A stretch of 62,205 bases of DNA, taken from NCBI GenBank assembly GCA_015067845.1, contig SVLT01000015.1, positions 1-62,205 on the forward strand, in the 5' to 3' direction. Shown here in pieces: positions 1-7,525 of the stretch (within the stretch, counting starts at the first letter, position 1; every line of letters begins with the position of its first letter). Position numbers and translations under genes: made by a program. Source of the stretch: Oscillospiraceae bacterium. Lineage in GTDB: Bacteria > Bacillota > Clostridia > Oscillospirales > Oscillospiraceae. The notes beneath the pieces were generated by a model, which saw only the letters and a program-made list of their open reading frames with translations, did not search any database and was not told where the DNA came from.

Positions 1-697
1 CGTTCATGTCGGTGTTGGCGGAGCAGTGCATGGAAGCCATGCCGTTCAGGGGCAGGTAGTAGTTCATCATGGAGAACATACCCTTCTTCATCTCGCCGCC
101 GTACCAGGTGTTCAGGATGACCTGCTCCTTGGAGGTCAGGTTGAACAGAACTGCGGTCTCGGAGTTCAGGCCCAGCTCCTTGAAGTTCTCGACCTTAGCC
201 TTGGAAGCGTTGTAAACAACGAAATCGGGCTCGAAGTTAGCCAGCTCTTCGGCGGAAGGAGTGATGAACATGTTCTTGACGAAGTGTGCCTGCCATGCCA
301 CTTCCATGATGAAGCGGATACCCATACGGGAGTCGGGGTTGGTGCCGCAGAACAGGTCCATGACGTACAGTTTCTTATTGCTCAGCTGATCCATAGCCAG
401 CTTCTTGCAGGCGTTCCAAGCCTCGATGGAAGCGGGCTTGTTGTCGTTGGCGAACTCCTTGGAGGTCCACCACACGGTGTCCTTGGAAGTGTCGTCCATA
501 ACGATGAACTTGTCTTTGGGGGAACGGCCGGTGTAGATACCGGTCATCACGTTTACAGCGCCCAGTTCGGTGAGCTGGCCCTTCTCAAAGCCTTCCAGAG
601 TGGGGTCCATCTCAGCCTCGAACAGCTGCTCGTAGCTGGGGTTGTAGACGATCTCGGTAGTGCCGGTGATACCGTACTTTTTCAGATCCAATGCCAT
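1..697 (-). CDS. pckA: Phosphoenolpyruvate carboxykinase (ATP), N-terminal part
   Basis: Converts oxaloacetate and ATP to phosphoenolpyruvate, CO2 and ADP; in anaerobic fermenters it often runs in the carboxylating direction. The first 232 residues are present and the rest lies beyond the window start; the family is usually about 530 residues. The N-terminus starts [16 protein letters not shown], and the family hallmark [11 protein letters not shown] and the later LFNLTSKEQ and [12 protein letters not shown] stretches are visible. The ATG at 695-697 follows a GGAGG at 706-710. It stands alone behind its own promoter. Family assignment is firm; direction of flux is inference. Confidence 0.95.
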   Translation of the reverse strand, partial: MALDLKKYGITGTTEIVYNPSYEQLFEAEMDPTLEGFEKGQLTELGAVNVMTGIYTGRSPKDKFIVMDDTSKDTVWWTSKEFANDNKPASIEAWNACKKLAMDQLSNKKLYVMDLFCGTNPDSRMGIRFIMEVAWQAHFVKNMFITPSAEELANFEPDFVVYNASKAKVENFKELGLNSETAVLFNLTSKEQVILNTWYGGEMKKGMFSMMNYYLPLNGMASMHCSANTDMN

Positions 698-780
698 AAT
701 ATAATCCTCCTGATTTATGTGCGGTCAAGCCGCTGAAATTATGTGTCCTGAAGACTGGAAGTCCAATCTTCACCGCATAC

Positions 781-809
781 ATTATAGCATAAAATATTCC
801 TGCTGTCTA
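781..809 (-). promoter_or_regulatory. Promoter for pckA
   Basis: On the minus strand TAGACA (804-809) and TATAAT (781-786) are separated by exactly 17 bp. The leader of about 75 nt contains a GAAGA...TCTTC stem-loop at 751-772. Confidence 0.7.
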
Positions 810-873
810 CTGCTTTTCCGCATTTTTCCTTGCATTTTTAGCGGATGGTTTTGCACAAAAGCCTATCCTCATG

Positions 874-951
874 ATTGTAGGGGGCGGCGCCTTCGACGCC
901 CCGTATTCACAAGTTCGGTTTGCGGGACGTCCAGGGGCCGTCCCCTACAAT
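874..951. repeat. Family B dispersed repeat, copy 1
   Basis: Begins ATTGTAGGGGGCGGCGCC and ends CCGTCCCCTACAAT, so the two ends are inverted repeats. It is nearly identical to 18167-18240. No coding potential; fills the gap between pckA and jag. Confidence 0.75.
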
Positions 952-991
952 AAAAGGCCCTACGATTACAATGACAGTGTAAACAGGAAGG

Positions 992-1024
992 CAAAAAAAT
1001 TCCCCTCCGGAGAGGGGAATTTTT
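992..1024 (-). terminator. Rho-independent terminator after jag
   Basis: Minus-strand hairpin with stem AATTCCCCTC/GAGGGGAATT followed by a run of seven T, directly after the jag stop codon. Confidence 0.85.
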
Positions 1025-1025
1025 A

Positions 1026-1880
1026 TCAGCGTACGTATTCGATCACGATCCGGCGGTTGGGCTCGGTGCCGGTGGAGTGGGTGGTGATGTTGTCCATCTC
1101 CTGCAATGCGGAGTGGATCACATGACGCTCGTAGGCGTTCATGGGCTCCAGGGTGGTGCGGCGGCGGGCTTTGAGCACCTGCTGTGCCTTCTTACGGGCA
1201 TAACGGCGCAGGCTCTCTTCCCGCTTTTCCCGGTAATCCTCGGCATCCACATTGATGCGGATGTGACCCTCCACACCACGGTTGATGGTGTAGTTGGCCA
1301 GGTGCTGCAAAGCATCCAGAGTATCGCCCCGGCGGCCGATCAGGTAACCCAGATCCTCGCCGGTGAGTTCAACATTGTAAGTACTGCCCTCGCCCTTGAC
1401 GGCGTGGGGCACGGCCTTGGAGCCCATGTGCTCCAGAAGACCCTTCAAAAATACCTCGATCTTCTCCTCTACGGAGCCGGGCTCGGCGGGAGCATAGACC
1501 TTGGGCTCCTTGGGAGCCTTGGGGGCTTCCACCTTGGGCTCAGGCTTGCGCTGGGGCTTGGGGGCAGCAGGCTTTGCCTCTGCCTTGGGAGCCACGGGCT
1601 TGGGTGCCTCGGGCTTAGGTGCTTCCTGCTTGGGAGCTTCCGGCTTCTTGGCCTTGGGCTTGCTCCGGGAAGCGGAAGACAGGGCAGCGCGGGGTGCGGG
1701 ATCGGGTGCTTCGTAAGTGATCTGAACCTTGGCCGGCTGTGCGCCGATACCCAGGAAGCCGGGCTTTGCCTGCGCCAGGACCTGGACGGAAACGCTGTCC
1801 CGGTCCATGCCCAGCTGTGTCAGGGCGGCTTCAATGGCCAGATCAATGGTTTTACCGGTGGTAACCAGTGTCTTTTCCAT
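1026..1880 (-). CDS. khpB: Jag/KhpB RNA-binding protein
   Basis: Predicted RNA-binding protein of the Jag (SpoIIIJ-associated, KhpB/EloR) family, which in Firmicutes affects cell elongation and division. It has 284 aa: a Jag-N domain at about 1-60 (GFLGIGAQPAKV), a long Pro/Ala/Lys-rich linker at about 65-135 built from repeats such as APKPEAPKP, a KH domain (LIGRRGDTLDALQHL), then an R3H domain (RRTTLEPMNAYERHVIH). It overlaps the yidC stop by one base in a TAATG arrangement, so it is translationally coupled. The GGAGG ribosome site lies inside the end of yidC. The family is clear; the linker is unusually repetitive. Confidence 0.93.
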   Translation of the reverse strand: MEKTLVTTGKTIDLAIEAALTQLGMDRDSVSVQVLAQAKPGFLGIGAQPAKVQITYEAPDPAPRAALSSASRSKPKAKKPEAPKQEAPKPEAPKPVAPKAEAKPAAPKPQRKPEPKVEAPKAPKEPKVYAPAEPGSVEEKIEVFLKGLLEHMGSKAVPHAVKGEGSTYNVELTGEDLGYLIGRRGDTLDALQHLANYTINRGVEGHIRINVDAEDYREKREESLRRYARKKAQQVLKARRRTTLEPMNAYERHVIHSALQEMDNITTHSTGTEPNRRIVIEYVR

Positions 1881-3085
1881 TATTCTTCCTCCGTGTTGTT
1901 GTAGCGGTTGGGATCGTAGGCCCGGCCCTTGCAGTAGGGACGGTCGGCAATGCCGGAGAGAGTGGTCTTTTCCTCCACCTCTTCCGCCACGATGCCCTTC
2001 TTGGCGTCGTATTCCTTCTTGGCGGCGGCCTTTGCGGCTTCCTCCGCCTGCTGCTGCTTCTTTTGCAGTTTCTTCTTGCTGGTGTTGTCAGTGATGCCGT
2101 CGGGATTTGCGGCCCGCTTTTCTGCGCGGATGCGCTCCTTCTCGGCCTCAATAGCTTCCAGTTCCATGGCCTTTTTCAGACGCTCTGCGTCCTCGGCATC
2201 ATAGATCTTGCGGTACTTCTTGGTGAGGATGGTATCCTCGACGGTGCGGATCACGCCGCCCACGAACCAGTAAAGGCTCAGAGCAACGGGAACGGAGAAG
2301 CCGATCCACAGGCTCATCAAGGGCATCATCCACATCATGACCTTGGAGGTCTGTGCGGACTGGGATTTTTCAGCAGCTTCCTTATCCTGGATACCCTTTT
2401 CGTTGGTCACCAGGGAGTCGTTGACCTTCCGGGAGATCTGAGTCTGCAGAATTTGGCTGCCGGCGGAGATCAGGGGCACCAGCACAGCACCGATGTGAGC
2501 CCAGTTCCAGACCCAGCTGGAATCCCAGAATGCAAACTCGGGAACATTACCCATCTGGATACCCAGAAAATCGAAGTTGATACCTTCCAGAGTCTTTGCT
2601 GTGATGCCGGGAATATCGGCAAAACGGCCGGGATCTTCGTAAATTGCCTGGGCGGCAGAGATCTGCCAGTAACCATCACTCATGTTGGCATCCAGGATCT
2701 TGCCGATCTCGGCAATGACCTGGTCGCTTGCGCCCAGCATATTGCTCAGGGGCTCACGGATGATGGTATACAGGGGAATCAGGATCAGCAGAGGAACCAG
2801 GCTCCACAGACAGCCGCCGCAACCCATGGTTGCGCCTTCTTCCTTCTGGAGCTGCTGCATGGCTTCCTGCTGTTTTTTCTCATCGTTGGCGTATTTTTCC
2901 TTGATGGCGTTGAGCCGGGGTTGAAGCCGGGTCATTTTCATCATGCTTTTTTTGGATTTTGCGGTGATGGGCAGCAGCACGATCTGTACCAGAATAGCAA
3001 ACAGAATCAGAGAAAGACCGTAGTTATTGGTCAGCTGGTACAGGAAGTTCAGCAGCCATCCAAAGGGGACAGTGATAATTTCCAT
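1880..3085 (-). CDS. yidC: YidC/Oxa1/SpoIIIJ membrane protein insertase
   Basis: Inserts proteins into the cytoplasmic membrane alone or with SecYEG. It has 401 aa, with an N-terminal membrane segment (GLSLILFAILVQIVLLPI), a coiled-coil hairpin (KSMMKMTRLQPRLNAIKEKY), further membrane segments around residues 95-115, 210-230 and 265-290, and a long charged tail that is longer than in B. subtilis homologues. The usual N-terminal lipobox is not seen. The start has an AAGGAG site. It lies 20 bp downstream of yidD and overlaps jag by one base, the conserved rpmH-rnpA-yidD-yidC-jag order. Confidence 0.95.
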   Translation of the reverse strand: MEIITVPFGWLLNFLYQLTNNYGLSLILFAILVQIVLLPITAKSKKSMMKMTRLQPRLNAIKEKYANDEKKQQEAMQQLQKEEGATMGCGGCLWSLVPLLILIPLYTIIREPLSNMLGASDQVIAEIGKILDANMSDGYWQISAAQAIYEDPGRFADIPGITAKTLEGINFDFLGIQMGNVPEFAFWDSSWVWNWAHIGAVLVPLISAGSQILQTQISRKVNDSLVTNEKGIQDKEAAEKSQSAQTSKVMMWMMPLMSLWIGFSVPVALSLYWFVGGVIRTVEDTILTKKYRKIYDAEDAERLKKAMELEAIEAEKERIRAEKRAANPDGITDNTSKKKLQKKQQQAEEAAKAAAKKEYDAKKGIVAEEVEEKTTLSGIADRPYCKGRAYDPNRYNNTEEE

Positions 3086-3105
3086 TCAGATTACTCCTTA
3101 TGAGT

Positions 3106-3318
3106 TCAGGGTACGGGGTCGTAAAAATCACCTTTATAAAAGGGATTGCAGCGCAGCAGCCGGCGCAATGCCAGCCAACCGCCTTTTAAGGCACCGTATT
3201 TTTCAATAGCTTCCAGGGCATAAGCCGAGCAGGTTGGGCGAAAACGGCAGGACGGGGGCGTGTTTGAGGAAATGTGCTTTTGGTAAAAGCGGATCAGAGC
3301 GATGAAAATTCGTTTCAT
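3106..3318 (-). CDS. yidD: Membrane protein insertion efficiency factor YidD
   Basis: A 70-aa peripheral membrane protein that helps YidC-dependent insertion. It shows the full family signature: [17 protein letters not shown], then [15 protein letters not shown] and the [18 protein letters not shown] ending. It overlaps rnpA by four bases (ATGA), so the two are translationally coupled. Confidence 0.95.
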   Translation of the reverse strand: MKRIFIALIRFYQKHISSNTPPSCRFRPTCSAYALEAIEKYGALKGGWLALRRLLRCNPFYKGDFYDPVP

Positions 3319-3659
3319 TGGTCAGCCTCTTTCAGGATGCCTGCTTTGGCGGCCAAAGCGAGGTAAGCCTTGCTCAAACTCTGGAAAGAAGCTTCCACAC
3401 AGCGGCTTCTGGCAACCACAACGATGTCCCAGCCCGGGCAGAATAGCTCTTCGTTCAGCCGATAGACTTCTCTTAAGCGGCGGCGGACTCGGTTGCGCAC
3501 CACAGCATGTCCCAGCTTTTTGCTCACGGTGATGCCCACCCGATTGGTCTGCGTCCGGTTGGGACGGCAATAAAGCACCAAAAAGCCGTTGGCAATGCCG
3601 GAGCTGTGATACAGCCGGCGGAAAATATGATTGAGTTTTAACGAACACGAATATTTCAT
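3315..3659 (-). CDS. rnpA: Ribonuclease P protein component
   Basis: The protein subunit that assists the RNase P ribozyme in maturing tRNA 5' ends. It has 114 aa beginning [17 protein letters not shown], with the RNR motif ([17 protein letters not shown]) that contacts RNA. The reading frame is open 22 codons further upstream, but that extension is translated family A repeat; the ATG at 3657-3659 is preceded by GAGGG at about 8 nt and matches the family N-terminus, so it is chosen. It is 248 bp downstream of rpmH, unusually far. Confidence 0.95.
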   Translation of the reverse strand: MKYSCSLKLNHIFRRLYHSSGIANGFLVLYCRPNRTQTNRVGITVSKKLGHAVVRNRVRRRLREVYRLNEELFCPGWDIVVVARSRCVEASFQSLSKAYLALAAKAGILKEADQ

Positions 3660-3688
3660 AATAACCCTCAAATACCTTGTTTTTGGGA

Positions 3689-3798
3689 TGTCATTGCGAG
3701 GAGCCCTGAAAGGGCGACGTGGCAATCTCCTGGTAATACCTACCGAATTGTCACATTGTACCGGGAGATCGCCACGGCCTTGCGGCCTCGCGATGACA
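3689..3798. repeat. Family A dispersed repeat, copy 1
   Basis: Ends are TGTCATTGCGAGGAG and CTCGCGATGACA, an inverted repeat. The left arm contains GACGTGGCAATCTCC and the right arm GGGAGATCGCCACGG, its approximate complement, so the whole element can fold back. It lies between rpmH and rnpA, inside a normally compact operon. Confidence 0.85.
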
Positions 3799-3822
3799 CG
3801 GATTTATACGGAAAAACATCCT

Positions 3823-3863
3823 AAAAACAGGGGAAGCGGGGCGAAAATTTACTCGCCCCGCTT
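3823..3863 (-). terminator. Terminator or attenuator after rpmH
   Basis: Stem AAGCGGGGCGA (3834-3844) with TCGCCCCGCTT (3853-3863); on the minus strand it is followed by CCCCTGTTTTT. It lies between rpmH and rnpA and could set their relative expression. Confidence 0.7.
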
Positions 3864-3907
3864 ATAGCTCCCGTTTCGCATAGAGCGATATCCTTTACTT
3901 ACCCGGA

Positions 3908-4042
3908 TCAGGCAGACAGAACCTTGCGGCCCTTTGCACGGCGGCGAGCCAGAACCTTGCGGCCATTGGAAGTAGCCATTCTCTGACGGAAACCGTGAAC
4001 CTTGGAACGATGACGACGGCTGGGTTGATAGGTACGCTTCAT
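3908..4042 (-). CDS. rpmH: 50S ribosomal protein L34
   Basis: A 44-aa basic protein of the large ribosomal subunit, [18 protein letters not shown] followed by [20 protein letters not shown] and a short end; the match covers its full length. GGAGGTGTAACTTC precedes the ATG. dnaA, usually the next gene upstream and divergent, is not present. Confidence 0.98.
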   Translation of the reverse strand: MKRTYQPSRRHRSKVHGFRQRMATSNGRKVLARRRAKGRKVLSA

Positions 4043-4135
4043 GAAGTTACACCTCCTAATAAATCACGATTATGCTCGACAGTCTTGCGACCGCAGCAAC
4101 ACATAGTTAAAGACCATAATCGGTCATGCTATGGT

Positions 4136-4164
4136 ATTATAGCCGAAAAAAGCAAGAAGGTCAA
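4136..4164 (-). promoter_or_regulatory. Promoter for rpmH
   Basis: Minus-strand TTGACC (4159-4164) and TATAAT (4136-4141) with 17 bp between them, about 90 bp upstream of the rpmH start. Confidence 0.85.
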
Positions 4165-4191
4165 CCATTTTTTTGGGATTTATTTGATTTT

Positions 4192-4821
4192 TTACGATTT
4201 TATTGATTCCTCTGTTGTCCTTGCTATCCGTCCACAGATAGGACATACATGCTTTCGGCTGTTAGAGCCTTTCGGCTTGACTGTTGCCGTTCCTGTGCCC
4301 GCTGTGGGATTGCCAGTGGCCTTTCCACCGCCTACCCCGGTAAATCCCGGGAATGAAAATCCCCGGCTTATTTCGATTTCATCCCACCCTTGCAGAATGA
4401 TGTAGTCTAGAAGTGCTTCTGTTGGTGTCGTAATTGTCCAGCCGTACTTGTCATGTTTGTCAATCTGTATCATGTGCTTTTCGGCTTCTTCTTTGAATTT
4501 GCGGTTGTGGTATGAACCGCCCCGGCTACAATCCTGTATGCCGTTCTGTATATTCATCAAATGGGCCATTTCGTGTATCATGGTAGCAACTACATTTTCT
4601 ATCGGTCTATCTAGCCAGTCCGCTGAAATGTTGAGCTCGTGCCGGTGATCCTCTCCCCTTTTCCAAGTCTTAGCAACTGATACATGGCCGTATGCTCCGG
4701 GTGTGCTCTGGATGGTGATTATCGGCTCTTCTAGAAGTCCACCAAAGCTGTCATTGTTGATCGTGCGGAACATTTTTTCCAGATAGCCTGCCGCTCTGCT
4801 TGTCTTTACTGTCCGTTTCAT
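4192..4821 (-). CDS. SprT-like zinc metallopeptidase-fold protein
   Basis: A 209-aa protein with an SprT-like domain. Residues 83-87 are HEMAH, the zinc and catalytic motif, with a likely third ligand at His105 (GSYHNRKF). Residues 150-190 are a Gly/Thr/Pro-rich linker. The C-terminal zinc ribbon looks cut short: one CPIC pair at 193-196 is present, but the protein stops 13 residues later without the second CxxC usual in the family. The start has AAGGAG. The gene looks more A+T rich than its neighbours and separates rpmH from rsmG; such genes are common on conjugative elements of clostridia. Substrate unknown. Confidence 0.8.
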   Translation of the reverse strand: MKRTVKTSRAAGYLEKMFRTINNDSFGGLLEEPIITIQSTPGAYGHVSVAKTWKRGEDHRHELNISADWLDRPIENVVATMIHEMAHLMNIQNGIQDCSRGGSYHNRKFKEEAEKHMIQIDKHDKYGWTITTPTEALLDYIILQGWDEIEISRGFSFPGFTGVGGGKATGNPTAGTGTATVKPKGSNSRKHVCPICGRIARTTEESIKS

Positions 4822-4833
4822 GTAAATTTCTCC

Positions 4834-4862
4834 TTGACTATAAAATTTTGTTGTGATACAAT
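4834..4862 (+). promoter_or_regulatory. Promoter for candidate small RNA
   Basis: TTGACT (4834-4839) and TACAAT (4857-4862) with exactly 17 bp spacing on the plus strand, overlapping the ribosome-site region of the minus-strand SprT-like gene. Confidence 0.7.
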
Positions 4863-4868
4863 CAAGGT

Positions 4869-4972
4869 GGAGTTTCGGAATGTAAGGTTTCGTACTCCTC
4901 CGGCCTTGATTGTGCTGGGTTGTGTTTATAGGCGTGTAGTGTCTTGGTCGATGGCTACGCGCCTATTTTTTT
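4869..4972 (+). ncRNA. Candidate small RNA, about 104 nt
   Basis: A near-consensus promoter ends at 4862 and a strong intrinsic terminator ends at 4972, with no sensible reading frame between. Near the predicted 5' end GGAGT and ACTCC can close a stem-loop; the 3' half is the terminator stem. The transcript is antisense to the upstream region of the SprT-like gene. I do not recognise a known RNA family. It could be an antisense or counter-transcribed RNA carried with that gene; this is inference from signals only. Confidence 0.5.
4928..4972 (+). terminator. Terminator of the candidate small RNA
   Basis: Stem ATAGGCGTGTAG (4928-4939) with CTACGCGCCTAT (4955-4966), one G-T pair, followed by a run of T to 4972. 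No plus-strand protein gene precedes it. Confidence 0.8.
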
Positions 4973-4987
4973 ATTCTTTGACCTTTT

Positions 4988-5110
4988 GGCTCCCCTTGCG
5001 AGGGGAGCTGGACAAAATCTCTGATTTTGGACTGAGGGGTAGCAATCTCTCCCCCAGTCATTTTGCACCGCAGGCACAAAATGACAGCCCCCTCCTCAGA
5101 GGGGGCCGAG
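4988..5110. repeat. Family C-like hairpin repeat
   Basis: Starts GGCTCCCCTTGCGAGGGGAGC and ends with a second G/C hairpin (CCCCCTCCTCAGAGGGGG). CATTTTGCACCGCAG and GGCACAAAATG in the middle can also pair. No gene; fills the gap between the small RNA and rsmG. Confidence 0.55.
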
Positions 5111-5123
5111 ATAGTATACGTAA

Positions 5124-5828
5124 TCACAGCGGATTTTGCTTGATCTTTGCGAATCTTCTGGGGTATGCGGCAGGGGTGGGAGCGACTTTTTTCAGCACGA
5201 TGACCCCGTGGGTGGCATCGTCAAAGGCGAAATCCCGGACCTCCACCAGGGAAAGCCCCAGCTTTTTGATGGCATTTTTCGCTTCCGCCAGCTCCTCTTT
5301 GGCAGCGGAGCCCTTCAGGGCCACCACAAAGCCCCCTACCTTTACATAGGGCGCGGTCAGCTCCAGCAGCACATTCAGCCGGGCGACTGCCCGGGATGTG
5401 GCGATGTCATAGCGTTCCCGACAGGTGCTGACAAATTCCTCCGCCCGGGCGGTGACGCAAGCAGCGGAAATGCCCAGCTCCGGCAACACCGTTTCCAGCC
5501 ACTTCATCCGCTTACCCAGACTGTCCAAAAGGGTCACTTGGGTGTCAGGGCAGGAGATTGCCAACGGCACGCCGGGAAATCCCGCGCCGCAGCCTACATC
5601 GATAAGGGTCTTCCCTTTTAGATCCACACAGGCGGCCACCGTCAGACTGTCCAGCAGGTGGAGCTTCGCCACCGGCGCATCCTGGGTGATGCCCGTCAGG
5701 TTCATCACCTCATTTTGCTTGACCATGGCCCGGGCAAAGGCGCAGAGCTTTTCCAAAACGGGCCCGTCCAGGGTCAAGCCCAGCTGGGGCAGCCCTTCCG
5801 TCAGGGTGGAAAGCATTACATCGTTCAT
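5124..5828 (-). CDS. rsmG: 16S rRNA (guanine527-N7)-methyltransferase RsmG
   Basis: Methylates G527 in the 530 loop of 16S rRNA using S-adenosylmethionine. It has 234 aa, the usual length. The SAM-binding motif is LIDVGCGAGFPGVPLAI, followed by VTLLDSLGKRMKWLE and the ATSRAVARLNVLLELTAPYVK segment typical of the family. It overlaps the upstream DUF3810 gene by four bases (ATGA), so the two form one transcription unit. Its usual partner mnmG is absent here. Confidence 0.96.
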   Translation of the reverse strand: MNDVMLSTLTEGLPQLGLTLDGPVLEKLCAFARAMVKQNEVMNLTGITQDAPVAKLHLLDSLTVAACVDLKGKTLIDVGCGAGFPGVPLAISCPDTQVTLLDSLGKRMKWLETVLPELGISAACVTARAEEFVSTCRERYDIATSRAVARLNVLLELTAPYVKVGGFVVALKGSAAKEELAEAKNAIKKLGLSLVEVRDFAFDDATHGVIVLKKVAPTPAAYPRRFAKIKQNPL

Positions 5829-7012
5829 GGAGTCACAGCCGCCTCCAATCCCTCTTCAAAAACATAGCCTTCGTCAAAGGGATCAAAGGCGTTGTCGTCC
5901 TCATCATCTGCGTGGGCGGGCATATAAACAAACTGATAGTACCAGTTCAGCAGCAGATCTGTCACTTCCCCATAGGAATTGATGCCGCTTTCGTCGCCGC
6001 TGGCCTGGATATAGGTGTCGTTGACGGAATTGGCAAGATCCGACGCGCCGTCATCGATAGTCTCCGCGCAGTAGTTCTGATAAACTGCAAGATCCCGCTG
6101 AACATTCTCGTTCAGGCCGCCGAGCAGCAGCTTGCAGGCGTTTGCAGCCGTGGATGTGGGGATGGATGCCAGGGAATTATAGCAGTACCGGAAGGCCATG
6201 AAATAGCCGGAATACTGGTACAGGGGGTCGGAATTTGCGGTGGTTGCCAGAAATGCCGCCAGATTGGCGTCCCGTTCCGGGGCAATGCACATCCGGTGAG
6301 CCATTTCGTGGCAGATGGTAAAGGGCAGCATTGCCGTGGGCAGATTGGGATTGACCGCTGCTTCCCCCGTAAAGGGTATGGTCACGCCGGCGATGCCCAT
6401 GGAAGCGTACATATCCGTCCAGCCCAGCTCTTTTACCGGAGTTGTGCTGCCGGCAAAGACGGGGTAATTGTATTCATAGACCAGACAGTCGAAGCCGTCC
6501 GCCGCCTGCGCGGCGATCTCCGCGAAAGTGGGAGCTTTGATGTCTCCGCTTTCCGTCCGCTCCACCTGCTCCGCCAGCTCGTTGGCCTTGTCCCGGAAGT
6601 AGGTGGTTGCGTTGACCAGGGGGGTGATGGTGTCACCGGAAACGGTGACATTCAGACGGATATCCTGGGAAAGATCGCTGCTGTACTGGTTCAGGCCGTA
6701 CATACCGGTGTGCATGCACCACAGGAAGGAGCAGGCAGTGAGTACCCAGCCCAGCCATTGGACAAAATTCCATTTCAGCAGGATCATGGCTACGATGGAT
6801 GCCAGCAGGATCACGATGAGAAACACTGCCAGTACCTGCCACAGCAGGAAAGGAAGGGCGGCAGTCCACTCCGCCAGAACATCCTGGATCATACGGGAAG
6901 CGTAGGGGTAGACCATGTCCACCAATGCGCCGTGGGCGGCGGCAAATTCTGTCAGACCCCAGGCAAGCAGGGCCAGCGCCACGGCAAAAATATATCCGCG
7001 CCAATATTTCAA
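5825..7012 (-). CDS. DUF3810 membrane protein with HExxH motif
   Basis: A 395-aa protein with about three membrane helices in the first 100 residues (5-25, 53-78, 85-100) and a large extracytoplasmic part. HEMAH at 235-239 followed by Glu246 (APERDANLAAFLA) is a zinc-metallopeptidase-like motif, matching the DUF3810 family. The tail from about 365 is Asp/Glu-rich. It starts with TTG at 7010-7012 behind AAGGAGG. Co-transcribed with rsmG. Substrate and function are unknown. Confidence 0.8.
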   Translation of the reverse strand: MKYWRGYIFAVALALLAWGLTEFAAAHGALVDMVYPYASRMIQDVLAEWTAALPFLLWQVLAVFLIVILLASIVAMILLKWNFVQWLGWVLTACSFLWCMHTGMYGLNQYSSDLSQDIRLNVTVSGDTITPLVNATTYFRDKANELAEQVERTESGDIKAPTFAEIAAQAADGFDCLVYEYNYPVFAGSTTPVKELGWTDMYASMGIAGVTIPFTGEAAVNPNLPTAMLPFTICHEMAHRMCIAPERDANLAAFLATTANSDPLYQYSGYFMAFRYCYNSLASIPTSTAANACKLLLGGLNENVQRDLAVYQNYCAETIDDGASDLANSVNDTYIQASGDESGINSYGEVTDLLLNWYYQFVYMPAHADDEDDNAFDPFDEGYVFEEGLEAAVTP

Positions 7013-7057
7013 AGGAATACCTCCTTACGGTAATTTATAGACGGATTTTGATCTAAA

Positions 7058-7221
7058 CCCTCCCCCGGGGGGAGGGTGGCCGAGCAAAGCGAGGTCGGGA
7101 GAGGAATGGCGGCAGAACCGACATAGGATTATGCCTATAGATTTGCTGTAATGCTACATACTCTCCCGTATTCCTCTTCCGACACGCCTGTCGGCGTGCC
7201 ACCTTCCCCTCGGGGGAAGGT
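7058..7221. repeat. Family C dispersed repeat, copy 1
   Basis: Starts CCCTCCCCCGGGGGGAGGG and ends ACCTTCCCCTCGGGGGAAGGT, each a perfect hairpin; between them are GAGAGGAAT and ATTCCTCTT, an inner inverted repeat. It lies in the 5' leader of the DUF3810-rsmG transcript. Confidence 0.8.
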
Positions 7222-7278
7222 ATGATGAACTGCCTCTTTCAACGACAAAAACTACAAAGCTATTTTACCACATCTTAT

Positions 7279-7307
7279 AGTATAACACATTTTTTGCCGC
7301 TTGTCTG
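7279..7307 (-). promoter_or_regulatory. Candidate promoter for DUF3810-rsmG
   Basis: Minus strand CAGACA (7302-7307), 17 bp, TATACT (7279-7284). A leader of about 260 nt containing the family C repeat would follow. Confidence 0.5.
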
Positions 7308-7398
7308 CCCCTAATTTTATTTTTTGTTTGGTGACGTAACAAACGGTTTACATAATTGTAGAAAAAGGAAGAAAAAGCGACAGTGCCGGGGATGGGAG

Positions 7399-7428
7399 TT
7401 TTCCACATTATCCACAGCGTTTTCCACA
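7399..7428 (+). promoter_or_regulatory. Cluster of three DnaA-box-like sites
   Basis: TTTTCCACA (7399-7407), TTATCCACA (7408-7416, a perfect DnaA box) and TTTTCCACA (7420-7428) lie in the same orientation within 30 bp. AT-rich DNA at about 7260-7340 is adjacent. With rpmH-rnpA-rsmG nearby this resembles part of a replication origin, but dnaA and dnaN are not in the window. Could also be a secondary DnaA-binding locus. No gene is supported in 7222-7430. Confidence 0.6.
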
Positions 7429-7430
7429 GG

Positions 7431-7471
7431 AAAAACAGGAAAATCCCTGTGAAACCCGGGGGTCACAGGGA
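7431..7471 (-). terminator. Terminator after the thioesterase gene
   Basis: Stem TCCCTGTGA (7444-7452) with TCACAGGGA (7463-7471); on the minus strand it is followed by TTTTCCTGTTTTT. Confidence 0.65.
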
Positions 7472-7525
7472 TGAAGCACCTGTTTGGCATCCGTTGGCGG
7501 GATTTGAAAAAATCGGCCAAATGGT

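Noticed and set aside
3660..3725. Upstream extension of rnpA by 22 codons
   Set aside because: The extra residues are translated family A repeat and lie before the ribosome site of the ATG at 3659.
7317..7520. 67-codon minus-strand open frame overlapping the DnaA-box cluster
   Set aside because: No ribosome site or family; overlaps terminator and DnaA boxes.
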